Shown piece after piece: positions 14,506 to 22,059 of a DNA stretch of 29,642 nucleotides. Each line of letters begins with the position of its first letter. The first letter of the stretch is position 1. A program made the translations under genes and the position numbers. The stretch covers positions 1-29,642 of the forward strand of contig CAZMQF010000008.1 of assembly GCA_964568365.1 (NCBI GenBank), in the 5' to 3' direction. This DNA comes from CAYLMG01 sp964568365. GTDB taxonomy: Bacteria > Planctomycetota > Phycisphaerae > Sedimentisphaerales > Anaerobacaceae. Below the pieces are notes generated by a model, which saw only the letters and a program-made list of their open reading frames with translations, searched no databases and was not told the DNA's origin.

Positions 14506-15087
14506 ATGTCGGAGAAAGTGCCGAGTCGAGAAGAGGCTTTTGCATTATTGAAAGAGTTTAATCAAAGCGATGCGTTGATTAAGCATGCGCTGTCGGTTGA
14601 GGCGGTTATGCAGTATTGCGCCCGCAAGCGCGGGGAGGATGAGGAAAAATGGGGTGTGATTGGGCTGATACATGATCTGGATTATGAAAAGTATCCGGAA
14701 GAGCACTGCAAGAAAACCGAGCAGATACTTCACGAGCGCGGCTGGCCCGAAGAGTATGTGCGAGCGGTAATAAGTCACGGCTGGGGATTGTGCAGCGATG
14801 TTGAGCCGAAAAGCGATTTGGAGAAGACGTTATATGCGGTTGACGAGCTGACTGGTCTGGTGACGGCGACGGCACTGGTGCGGCCGAGTAAAAGCGTTCT
14901 GGATATGACGGCTAAATCGGTAAAGAAGAAATGGAAGGATAAAAGATTCGCAGCAGGGGTAAACAGAGAGGTTATTGAAAAAGGAACGCAGATGCTTGGC
15001 GTGGATTTAGGCGAGCTTATAACCGATACGATTGAGGGGATGAAAAATGTCGCCGAGCAGATAGGTCTGGGTGGAGATACATCCTGA
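14506..15087 (+). CDS. HD-domain phosphohydrolase-like protein
   Basis: The 193 residues carry a compact HD fold. H at about residue 27 (IKHALSVEAVM), HD in GLIHDLDYEKYPEEH, a further H in ISHGWG, and D in AVDELTGLVTA make the metal site. Close relatives are annotated only as HD-domain proteins or putative hydrolases; the substrate is unknown. The ATG at 14506 is preceded by GAGGAG with 7-base spacing and preferred over a TTG at 14491. The M61 peptidase gene follows 34 bases after the stop, so the two are probably in one transcript. Confidence 0.8.
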   Translation: MSEKVPSREEAFALLKEFNQSDALIKHALSVEAVMQYCARKRGEDEEKWGVIGLIHDLDYEKYPEEHCKKTEQILHERGWPEEYVRAVISHGWGLCSDVEPKSDLEKTLYAVDELTGLVTATALVRPSKSVLDMTAKSVKKKWKDKRFAAGVNREVIEKGTQMLGVDLGELITDTIEGMKNVAEQIGLGGDTS

Positions 15088-15121
15088 AGCATCAGGAATT
15101 TTACTTACTGGAGATATTGAT

Positions 15122-16564
15122 ATGAAGAATAAAAAACTGTTGTTTGTGTTTTGTGCAGCATTTTTTGCGGCTGCATCTTTCGCAGTCGCTGAGCAGTCCG
15201 AAGTAACTATGGCGTTCGGCGTTTCGATGGAAGAGCCGAATACGCATTATTATCACGTGGTCTTTCAATGCGATGGGATAAAAGAGGAGAGTATAGATTT
15301 CAAGATGCCGGCGTGGACGCCGGGCTATTACCGGATAATGGATTTCGCGGAAAACATCAGCGAATTCAAGGCTGAAGACGGAGACGGCAAGGAGCTTTCG
15401 TGGGAAAAGACTGCGAAAAATATATGGCAGGTCAAAGGCGGCAAGGCGGAGAGTATAACGATAAGTTACAACGTATATGCATTCGGCAGGAGTGTTGCGG
15501 ACAGTTTCTTTAATGAGAGCAAGGCTTATATATCAGGTGCGGCAGTTTTTATGTACGTTGCCGGCAGGCTGAAAAATCCCGTGACAGTCACTGTCAAAGC
15601 TCACAAAAATTTCAAAAAGATATCAACCGGTCTGGAGCCGGTCGAGGGAAAAGAAAACACTTTCGCCGCACCAAATTTCGATGTTCTCTACGACTGCCCG
15701 ATTTTTGTCGATAACCAGGAGATAATTTCATTTGAGGTTCAGGGGATACCGCACAGGGTAGCAATCTATGAGCCGAACGAACCGGACCGTGGCAAGCTTG
15801 TCTCTGTACTTACGCGAATGATAGAATCGGCAGTATCGGTAGTCGGTGAGGTTCCTTATAAACACTATACGTTCATTATGATGGGCGATGGTTTGGGCGG
15901 CCTGGAGCATCGAAATTCAATGGCGGTTTTTTCAAATGTCCCCGACCTGGAGGACCCTAATGACTATAAAGGCTGGCTGAGCTTCATCGCTCACGAGTTC
16001 TTCCATCTTTATAACGTCAAGCGAATCCGGCCGATCGCCTTGGGGCCGTTCGATTATGATAAGGAAAATTATACGAATATGCTGTGGTTCGCCGAGGGAG
16101 GGACTGTTTATTACGAATATATTATCCTTAATCGTGCAGGTTTTATGGGTAGAAGTGAGGTTCTCGACAAATTTCGCGGCTGCATCAGAGGCTATGAGAA
16201 TTCGCCGGGGAACCGGCTTCAATCTGTGGCGGAGTCGAGCTACGAAGCCTTTACTCAGCCGTTTTTCGGCGGCAGAGATACGGTTTCGTATTACGATAAG
16301 GGGGCGGCACTGTGTATGCTGCTGGATTTGAAGATTCGCGGCGAGACAAAAAACCAAAACAGCCTCGATAATGTGATGCGTACACTATATCGAAAATACT
16401 ACAAAGAGCTTAAGAGAGGTTTTACGGATGACGAGTTCCGCCGGGTCTGTGAAGAGACAGCGGGCACTCCTCTTTCAGAATTTTTCGAATATGTTACGAC
16501 AGTCAAAGAGATAGACTACCCGAAGTACCTGTCCTGCGCAGGACTTCAAATCGAGCTGTCCTGA
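15122..16564 (+). CDS. M61-family (glycyl aminopeptidase-like) metallopeptidase, ends at premature TGA
   Basis: The 480 residues have a signal peptide (MKNKKLLFVFCAAFF...FAVAEQ), the N-terminal beta domain of M61 (MPAWTPGYYRIMDFAENI), and the zinc site HEFFH (residues 291-295, followed by LYNVKRIRP). The downstream glutamate is in LWFAEGGTVYYEY. Family members are about 600 residues with a C-terminal PDZ domain. Here the frame stops with TGA at 16562-16564 right before the PDZ segment. The same frame continues open to 16907. The catalytic part looks intact. The start at 15122 has GGAG 8 bases upstream. Confidence 0.85.
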   Translation: MKNKKLLFVFCAAFFAAASFAVAEQSEVTMAFGVSMEEPNTHYYHVVFQCDGIKEESIDFKMPAWTPGYYRIMDFAENISEFKAEDGDGKELSWEKTAKNIWQVKGGKAESITISYNVYAFGRSVADSFFNESKAYISGAAVFMYVAGRLKNPVTVTVKAHKNFKKISTGLEPVEGKENTFAAPNFDVLYDCPIFVDNQEIISFEVQGIPHRVAIYEPNEPDRGKLVSVLTRMIESAVSVVGEVPYKHYTFIMMGDGLGGLEHRNSMAVFSNVPDLEDPNDYKGWLSFIAHEFFHLYNVKRIRPIALGPFDYDKENYTNMLWFAEGGTVYYEYIILNRAGFMGRSEVLDKFRGCIRGYENSPGNRLQSVAESSYEAFTQPFFGGRDTVSYYDKGAALCMLLDLKIRGETKNQNSLDNVMRTLYRKYYKELKRGFTDDEFRRVCEETAGTPLSEFFEYVTTVKEIDYPKYLSCAGLQIELS

Positions 16565-16909
16565 GAGCTGCCGGAGGTTTATTTAGGAGCCCGGACACGT
16601 GAAATGGACGGCTCCGCGGTAATCCTGAGGGTCGAATGGGATTCGCCGGCCTCGAAAGCAGGGCTCAATGAAGGTGATGAAATAATTGCACTGGACGGCA
16701 GACGTGTCAATTCTCAGGAGAAGATAGACGAAATCATAAAATCCAGAAAAGCAGGTGAGAAGGTTCGGGTTTTACTCTGCCGCGACGATATGATTAGCGA
16801 AGTCGAGGCTATCTTGGACAATAAAATTGAGCGCAGCTTCGATATCAAGCCGATGGCAAATCCGAATCGTCTTCAATCAGAGATTCTCAAAAGCTGGTTG
16901 AGAGAATGA
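16565..16909 (+). pseudogene. PDZ domain of the M61 peptidase, separated by one in-frame TGA
   Basis: Reading on from the TGA in the same frame gives ELPEVYLGARTREMDGSAV, then a typical PDZ core (WDSPASKAGLNEGDEIIALDG) and RKAGEKVRVLLCRDD. Linker and domain match what M61 proteins have at this place. Joined with the upstream part, the protein would be about 595 residues, normal for the family. Either the gene is disrupted by a point mutation or sequencing error, or the stop is read through. An independent start at ATG 16604 has no clear ribosome site and would lose part of the domain. Confidence 0.75.
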
Positions 16910-17015
16910 AGACGGCTTTATCGAAAAGGCTTGCTTGCAAATCGACAGTTGAAGAATTGTGCCTCAAAAACTAAATAGTGAATGAAGATGTCTGAATCGA
17001 TAGGGAGTTATGAAA

Positions 17016-20015
17016 ATGTCGGGCAAAAGAGCTCTTATAATTTTATGCCTCATATCTTTTGCAATGGCAAATCTGCAATGTGCTGAACAGAGCACAAAAG
17101 CAGCAGAAAAAAAACAGGCGACATTAACAAGTGAGGTGAGGCTTTTTAACACAGTACCGGCGCTTTATGTAAACGGTAAGCTTACAAGTCAGGTTCTGGC
17201 AGGACCTTACCGGCCTGGCGAGGTGCATTTCAGGGACTTTCTGAATTCGGGGATAAAGATATTCGATATTTATCTTCGATTCGGCTGGACCGGCCCGGAA
17301 GAGTACGACTTCAGGAGAGTTGATGAGAAGCTGGCCAATTACCTGAAAATCGAACCGGATGCTTTATTTATACCGCGAGTACTCTTGACGCCGGGCGACT
17401 GGTGGTGTGAGAAATACCCGCAAGAGATTACTATGCGTGACGACGGTAGTCCTGCAGGTATGTTTCGAAGGCCTTGTCACCCATCGCTGTCGAGCGAGGT
17501 TTACAGGCAGCTTTCTCACAAGGCGATGACTGCCTTTATTAATCACGTTGAAGACAAATGGGGTGAGCATATTTTGGGTTATCAGGCCGGCAACGGGTTC
17601 GGCGGAGAGTGGCTTATGTTTAACTCGTTCTGGGAGGCAAGGCCAGGCGGGGAGCCGCCGACGAAGTTTGGAGTCGAAGATTATAGTCCGCCCGCGCGTC
17701 GAGAATTTAAGAAGTGGCTGCGGAAAAAATATAATAATGATGTTGTGAAACTTCGCAAAGCCTGGGGTGATTCGCAAGTTAGTTTCGAAACGGCTGAGCC
17801 GCCGAATGAGGTTGAGCGTTACAGCTCGACACACGGGATATTTTTTGACCCGGCTGTGAGCCGGCGTGTGCCGGACTATTTTTCCTTCTTTAACGATACT
17901 GTTGCAGATGTTCTGATTGAGAACTGCAGGTGGATTAAGGAGCTGACCGGCGGCAGGAAGATTGTCGGGACATTTTACGGTTATCTGTGGTGCAACTTTC
18001 CGAATTTGAGTGTGAACCACACGGGACATCTCGGTATCGCGAAGGTTTTCAGCTCGCCTTATGTTGATTTTATAGCAAGCCCATATACCTATGATAATAA
18101 GCAAATCGGCGGGCCGAATAATTCGCAGACACTGCCGGAATGCGCACTTATGCACGGCAAGCTTTACTTCAACGAGGTCGATACGGAAACCCACCTTCAC
18201 CAGCGACAGTGGCGATGGGGTAATTGTCTGAATAATCCGAAGAACTTCGACGAAACTAAGGGACTGCTAATCCGCGATTACGGCTATGCGCTGACCAAGG
18301 GATTTGGTATGTGGTGGACGGATTTGCACGGGGGCAACTTCCACGATGAGCAGATAACCGGGCTTTTAGGAAAACTTAAAAAGATAGACGAGAAATATAT
18401 CGAGGCCGATAAACGTTCCAATGCCGACGTTGCGGTAATACTTGACGAGGAAACTTTCAAGTATTTCGGTGACGGCGAGCCGCTGTTTAATGCTTTGCTG
18501 ACCGCGCAGAAGCAATGGCAGTTAGGTTATCTCGGGGCACCCTGGGAGCCGTATTTACTGACCGACATAGATAACGAAAATATGCGGGACTTTAGGATGT
18601 ATATCTTTCTGAACACTTTCTATGTCACTGAAAAACAGCGGGAATCGATTCACAAACGGTTGAAGCGAAACGGCGCAACCGCTGTCTGGATTTATGCGCC
18701 GGGCTATATAGAAGAGGATAAACTATCGGTTGAGGCGATGAGTGAATTGACGGGTATCAAGATTGCAGAAAGTGGAACGAGCGGCGAATTGAGAGTTGAG
18801 ATTACCGATATCGAGCATAATTATACAAAGTCTCTTTCAGGCGGATTTGTGTACGGGACAGACGTTAACGTTGAAAATATCATTCGCTGGTACGACCACC
18901 AGATTTATCTAAAAGACCCACGTGACCCGTCTCTGCGCAGGGATTTGCCGGGCTTTAGAATCAGCCCCCGATTCTATAGTGACGATGCCGATGCCAGGAT
19001 TTTGGGTAAGCTGTCTGGAGTTGATAAACCCGGGCTGGTGGTCAAGAGACAGCCTGGCGGCTGGACCTCGGTTTACTCCGGTGCGCCGATTTTACCTGCA
19101 GCCTTATTGAGGAATATCTTGCGTGACGCCGGCGGGCATATTTACAGTGACGCCAACGATGTTGTCTATGCGAATAAAAATACACTGTGTATATACGCAC
19201 CAAAAGGCGGGACGCGGACAGTTCACCTGCATCATAAAGCAAAAGTTGTTGACCTTCTTGAAGATAAGATTATCTCAGACGGTGTAAAAGACTTTGATTT
19301 AGCAATGTCACCGAATGAAGCAATTCTGCTGGGTCTTGAAGAATCGGTTGATACGGCAAAACAAGAAGGAACATTTTTGAGTTTCGAAGCGAAAGAAGAT
19401 ATTGAGCCTGCGGCTGATGTGAATTCGGAGTTCTGGAAGGGAATCAAGCCGATCAAAATCGGCAGTAATATCCGGGGAGGCAAGGCAGAGAAGTTCAGCT
19501 CCGAGGTCCGTTCGCGGTGGACGAAAGAAAATATCTATTTTTTGTTTTCTGGTCCTTACGAAAAACTAACTTTGAAACCTGAGCCTGATACAGAAAAAGA
19601 GACTTACAAACTATGGCAGTGGGATGTAATCGAGCTTTTTGTCGGTTCTGATTTCGAGCATATAAATTTGTATAAGGAGTTTCAGGTGTCACCACAGGGA
19701 GAGTTTTTAGACCTGAATATCGATTCAACGAGGCAAAGAATAGGGTATTCAGATGAAAGGTTCTGGGACAGCGGTTTTAAGGTTAAAAGCCGTTTGGACA
19801 GGGATGAAAAGATATGGTATGCGGAGATGCGGATACCGATAAAGGCAATCGATGAGCGTACTCCGAAAGCCGGTAATGAGATGCGAATTAACATTTACCG
19901 ACTCGGCGGAACGGAGGCTGAGCGTGACTTCTTTCTTGCCTGGCAGCCGACAGGAGTCTGGAACCCGCATAAACCAGAAAAGTTCGGTAGGCTGAAGCTT
20001 GTAGAAAGACAATGA
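17016..20015 (+). CDS. Secreted glycoside-hydrolase-like protein with C-terminal CBM9/DOMON-like domain
   Basis: The 999 residues start at ATG 17016, which has GGGAG 8 bases upstream (an ATG at 17010 is only two bases from it). The signal peptide ends near ANLQCAEQS. Residues of about 60-450 look like a (beta/alpha)8 barrel of the beta-galactosidase (GH42-like) type. Candidate acidic residues are in GYQAGNGFGGEWLM and LYFNEVDTETHLH. A middle GATase-like region (about 470-620; AVILDEETF) follows. The last ~180 residues form a CBM9-like beta domain (WDVIELFVGSDFEH, WYAEMRIPIKAI, RINIYRLGG, FGRLKLVE). It is probably a periplasmic or extracellular polysaccharide-acting enzyme. Family and substrate are not certain. 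Its stop lies 8 bases from the convergent dehydroquinate synthase stop. Confidence 0.72.
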   Translation: MSGKRALIILCLISFAMANLQCAEQSTKAAEKKQATLTSEVRLFNTVPALYVNGKLTSQVLAGPYRPGEVHFRDFLNSGIKIFDIYLRFGWTGPEEYDFRRVDEKLANYLKIEPDALFIPRVLLTPGDWWCEKYPQEITMRDDGSPAGMFRRPCHPSLSSEVYRQLSHKAMTAFINHVEDKWGEHILGYQAGNGFGGEWLMFNSFWEARPGGEPPTKFGVEDYSPPARREFKKWLRKKYNNDVVKLRKAWGDSQVSFETAEPPNEVERYSSTHGIFFDPAVSRRVPDYFSFFNDTVADVLIENCRWIKELTGGRKIVGTFYGYLWCNFPNLSVNHTGHLGIAKVFSSPYVDFIASPYTYDNKQIGGPNNSQTLPECALMHGKLYFNEVDTETHLHQRQWRWGNCLNNPKNFDETKGLLIRDYGYALTKGFGMWWTDLHGGNFHDEQITGLLGKLKKIDEKYIEADKRSNADVAVILDEETFKYFGDGEPLFNALLTAQKQWQLGYLGAPWEPYLLTDIDNENMRDFRMYIFLNTFYVTEKQRESIHKRLKRNGATAVWIYAPGYIEEDKLSVEAMSELTGIKIAESGTSGELRVEITDIEHNYTKSLSGGFVYGTDVNVENIIRWYDHQIYLKDPRDPSLRRDLPGFRISPRFYSDDADARILGKLSGVDKPGLVVKRQPGGWTSVYSGAPILPAALLRNILRDAGGHIYSDANDVVYANKNTLCIYAPKGGTRTVHLHHKAKVVDLLEDKIISDGVKDFDLAMSPNEAILLGLEESVDTAKQEGTFLSFEAKEDIEPAADVNSEFWKGIKPIKIGSNIRGGKAEKFSSEVRSRWTKENIYFLFSGPYEKLTLKPEPDTEKETYKLWQWDVIELFVGSDFEHINLYKEFQVSPQGEFLDLNIDSTRQRIGYSDERFWDSGFKVKSRLDRDEKIWYAEMRIPIKAIDERTPKAGNEMRINIYRLGGTEAERDFFLAWQPTGVWNPHKPEKFGRLKLVERQ

Positions 20016-20023
20016 GAAGGCAT

Positions 20024-21019
20024 TTATCTTTCGATGAGGGTTTCTTCGACTTTGATACCGAAATGTCGGCCGGCTTTTTCGATGTGGGCGAGGACCTTGT
20101 CGCCTTTTTTCAGTTCGGTAATTGAAACCGCCCTGCCGTCAGGAAGAACCAGGCGAATAGTCTCGGCGTTTTGCATAACCAAGCTTACGGGCTGACCTTC
20201 TGCCTGGGCTTCAATCAGCATCATAGGGCGCTTTTCAATCTTGTTTCTGCCAAGATATGCGGTCTGGGATTTACCCTGAAAGTTAACCAGCATAACTTCG
20301 TCACCCGCTTTGAGGTCGGCAAGATATTTAGTTTTGCCGCCGGGTGCAAGTGTGTATGCGTGGACGGCACCGGCGTTTACTCTGAAGGGTCTCGATGCAA
20401 CATAAGGATTATCGATTGATTCTGAATGCACTAAAAAAAATCCTGATGCTGTGTTGCCGACAAGCATGCCTTCGCCGAGTGACATCTGCGTGCAGGTATC
20501 CAGGCAGGAGCGGTCGCCCATACCAAGCTGTTTGATATTCGTTATGGTTGCGGTGACAAGCTGGATTTTTTCGCTTACACCGTGTAGAAAATCCGCACAT
20601 TTTTTAATCTCGTTTACGTCGGTGGTATTGAGTACTACGCCGTCAACACCTTTTTCGAGGATTTCGGCCATCAGCTTTGCCTGCCCGGTATTTTCTACCT
20701 GCACTAAAATATTTTTGCCTCTGCGGGCGAGCAGATTCTCAATCGGAATGATAGTCCAGTCGAGCATTCGCAGGACGACTATTTTTCCCGCCGGCACTGC
20801 GGCGGCTCTGTCCTCGTCGGCTTTGCCTTTTATGTCGATGAATTCGACGTCTTTGCCTGGTATGATGTCACCGTCTTTTTCGACGGTTTTAATTTTGCCG
20901 AACTCGCGCACGGTCTTGCTTTGGCCGTCGGGCAGAACGACAGCCCCTGCGCCGCTTTCAAGAGCGGATATCACAACTTCCTTATTATAGGGGACGGCAT
21001 TTACCCACAGCTTTTTCAT
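20024..21019 (-). CDS. 3-dehydroquinate synthase II (archaeal type)
   Basis: The 331 residues match the MJ1249-type enzyme: KKLWVNAVPYNKEVVISALE at the start, MLDWTIIPIENLLA, GMGDRSCLDTCTQMSLGEGM, GFFLVHSES, PYVASRPFRVNAGAVHAY, and a beta-barrel end with YLADLKAGDEVMLVN. This enzyme oxidatively deaminates and cyclises 2-amino-3,7-dideoxy-D-threo-hept-6-ulosonate to 3-dehydroquinate using NAD. It is unrelated to the usual AroB. It starts 22 bases after the ADH synthase stop with AAGGA upstream, so the two steps are co-transcribed in pathway order. Identification is strong from several collinear motifs. Confidence 0.93.
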   Translation of the reverse strand: MKKLWVNAVPYNKEVVISALESGAGAVVLPDGQSKTVREFGKIKTVEKDGDIIPGKDVEFIDIKGKADEDRAAAVPAGKIVVLRMLDWTIIPIENLLARRGKNILVQVENTGQAKLMAEILEKGVDGVVLNTTDVNEIKKCADFLHGVSEKIQLVTATITNIKQLGMGDRSCLDTCTQMSLGEGMLVGNTASGFFLVHSESIDNPYVASRPFRVNAGAVHAYTLAPGGKTKYLADLKAGDEVMLVNFQGKSQTAYLGRNKIEKRPMMLIEAQAEGQPVSLVMQNAETIRLVLPDGRAVSITELKKGDKVLAHIEKAGRHFGIKVEETLIER

Positions 21020-21041
21020 TCAATCATCCTTTTTTCCAATA

Positions 21042-21836
21042 TCAGCTTTTAAGAAACTGCACAGCATCTTCGACGGTGGCATCCTGATGTACCATTTTGC
21101 AGAGGGCAGCAACCATTTTTTCCGGCTGTTTGTGCTGAAAGGCGTTTCGGCCTATAGAAAGACCGGCGGCTCCGGCTTTTAATGCTCCAGCGACCATTTT
21201 GAAGATGTCTTCGTCGCTATCCATTTTCGGACCTCCTGCGATAACGACGGGGACAGGACAGCCCTGGACGACTTCAGTAAAGCTTTCGACGCCTCCGGTG
21301 TATACAACCTTTACGATGTCCGCGCCTAATTCTGCGGCAACCCTTGCGGCGAGCTTGACGTTTTTTACATCGTATTCATCCTTGATTTTAGAGCCGCGGG
21401 TATACATCATAGCGACAAGCGGCATCTGCCATTCGAGACATCTTTCGCTAACATAGCCGAGCTGACCGAGCATCTCCTTTTCGGTTTCTGCGCCGAGGTT
21501 GATGTGTACAGATACGGCGTCTGCACCGAGCTTTATAGCTTCCTCTACGCTGCAGATGAGCTCTTTTGCATTCGGGTCCGGGCCAAGTGAAGTGCTGGCC
21601 GACAAATGTATAATCAGGCCGACATCTTTGCCTGTCCCTCTGTGGCCGGCACGGACAATGCCCTTGTGCATAAGGATTGCATTTGCTCCACCGGCAACAA
21701 CCTTGCTGATGGTCGAGCGCATATCCTCGAGACCTTCGACCGGGCCGACTGTCACGCCGTGGTCCATCGGGATAATTACCGTCCTATGTGTTTGGCGGTC
21801 TATTATTCTTTCGAGCCTTATCTTTTTGCCTATCAT
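21042..21836 (-). CDS. 2-amino-3,7-dideoxy-D-threo-hept-6-ulosonate (ADH) synthase
   Basis: The 264-residue aldolase-class barrel has D25-H26 (IIPMDHGVTVGP), Y145 (MMYTRG) and Schiff-base K176 (ADIVKVVYTGG). Their spacings equal those of the Methanocaldococcus enzyme (D33, Y153, K184). It condenses L-aspartate semialdehyde with 6-deoxy-5-ketofructose 1-phosphate. A related fructose-bisphosphate aldolase class I function is less likely because the dehydroquinate synthase II gene follows directly. The start is set at 21836, with GGAGAG about 8 bases upstream. The open frame reaches 21971 but adds 45 non-conserved hydrophobic residues. Confidence 0.92.
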   Translation of the reverse strand: MIGKKIRLERIIDRQTHRTVIIPMDHGVTVGPVEGLEDMRSTISKVVAGGANAILMHKGIVRAGHRGTGKDVGLIIHLSASTSLGPDPNAKELICSVEEAIKLGADAVSVHINLGAETEKEMLGQLGYVSERCLEWQMPLVAMMYTRGSKIKDEYDVKNVKLAARVAAELGADIVKVVYTGGVESFTEVVQGCPVPVVIAGGPKMDSDEDIFKMVAGALKAGAAGLSIGRNAFQHKQPEKMVAALCKMVHQDATVEDAVQFLKS

Positions 21837-22022
21837 AAAAGGTTCTCTCCAATAAACCGAATGTTCATTTAACTGTAAATCAGTAATGTACTTAAAAAAA
21901 ATCAAAAGGCAAGTGAAAAAAGCCTGAATCCTGATTTTCAATGTGCGAGGCCAGCCGAACAAAGAAACCAAAAATATGGATTCTTTTCGGCTTCATAGAT
22001 AATTTTACGTCATTTTTTGCCC

Positions 22023-22051
22023 TTGTCTTTAGCATAAATCGCTGCTATATA
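22023..22051 (+). promoter_or_regulatory. Putative promoter of the fused shikimate gene
   Basis: TTGTCT (22023-22028), a 17-base spacer, and TATATA (22046-22051). Transcription would begin at about 22058-22060, exactly at the ATG at 22060, so the mRNA may be leaderless. The argG promoter uses the same TTGTCT hexamer. Confidence 0.45.
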
Positions 22052-22059
22052 TGTTGGCT

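Noticed and set aside
16562..16564. Selenocysteine codon or alternative code for TGA
   Set aside because: TGA is a normal stop in other genes here (for example the hflK-like gene), the position is a domain linker with no need for a selenol, and no convincing SECIS-like hairpin was seen directly after it.
17364..18200. 278-codon minus-strand frame opposite the glycosidase-like gene
   Set aside because: The opposite frame has a signal peptide, a ribosome site and conserved domains; this one has none.
20451..20990. 179-codon plus-strand frame opposite 3-dehydroquinate synthase II
   Set aside because: Antisense shadow; Ser/Pro/Thr-rich translation with no domain and a well-supported gene on the other strand.
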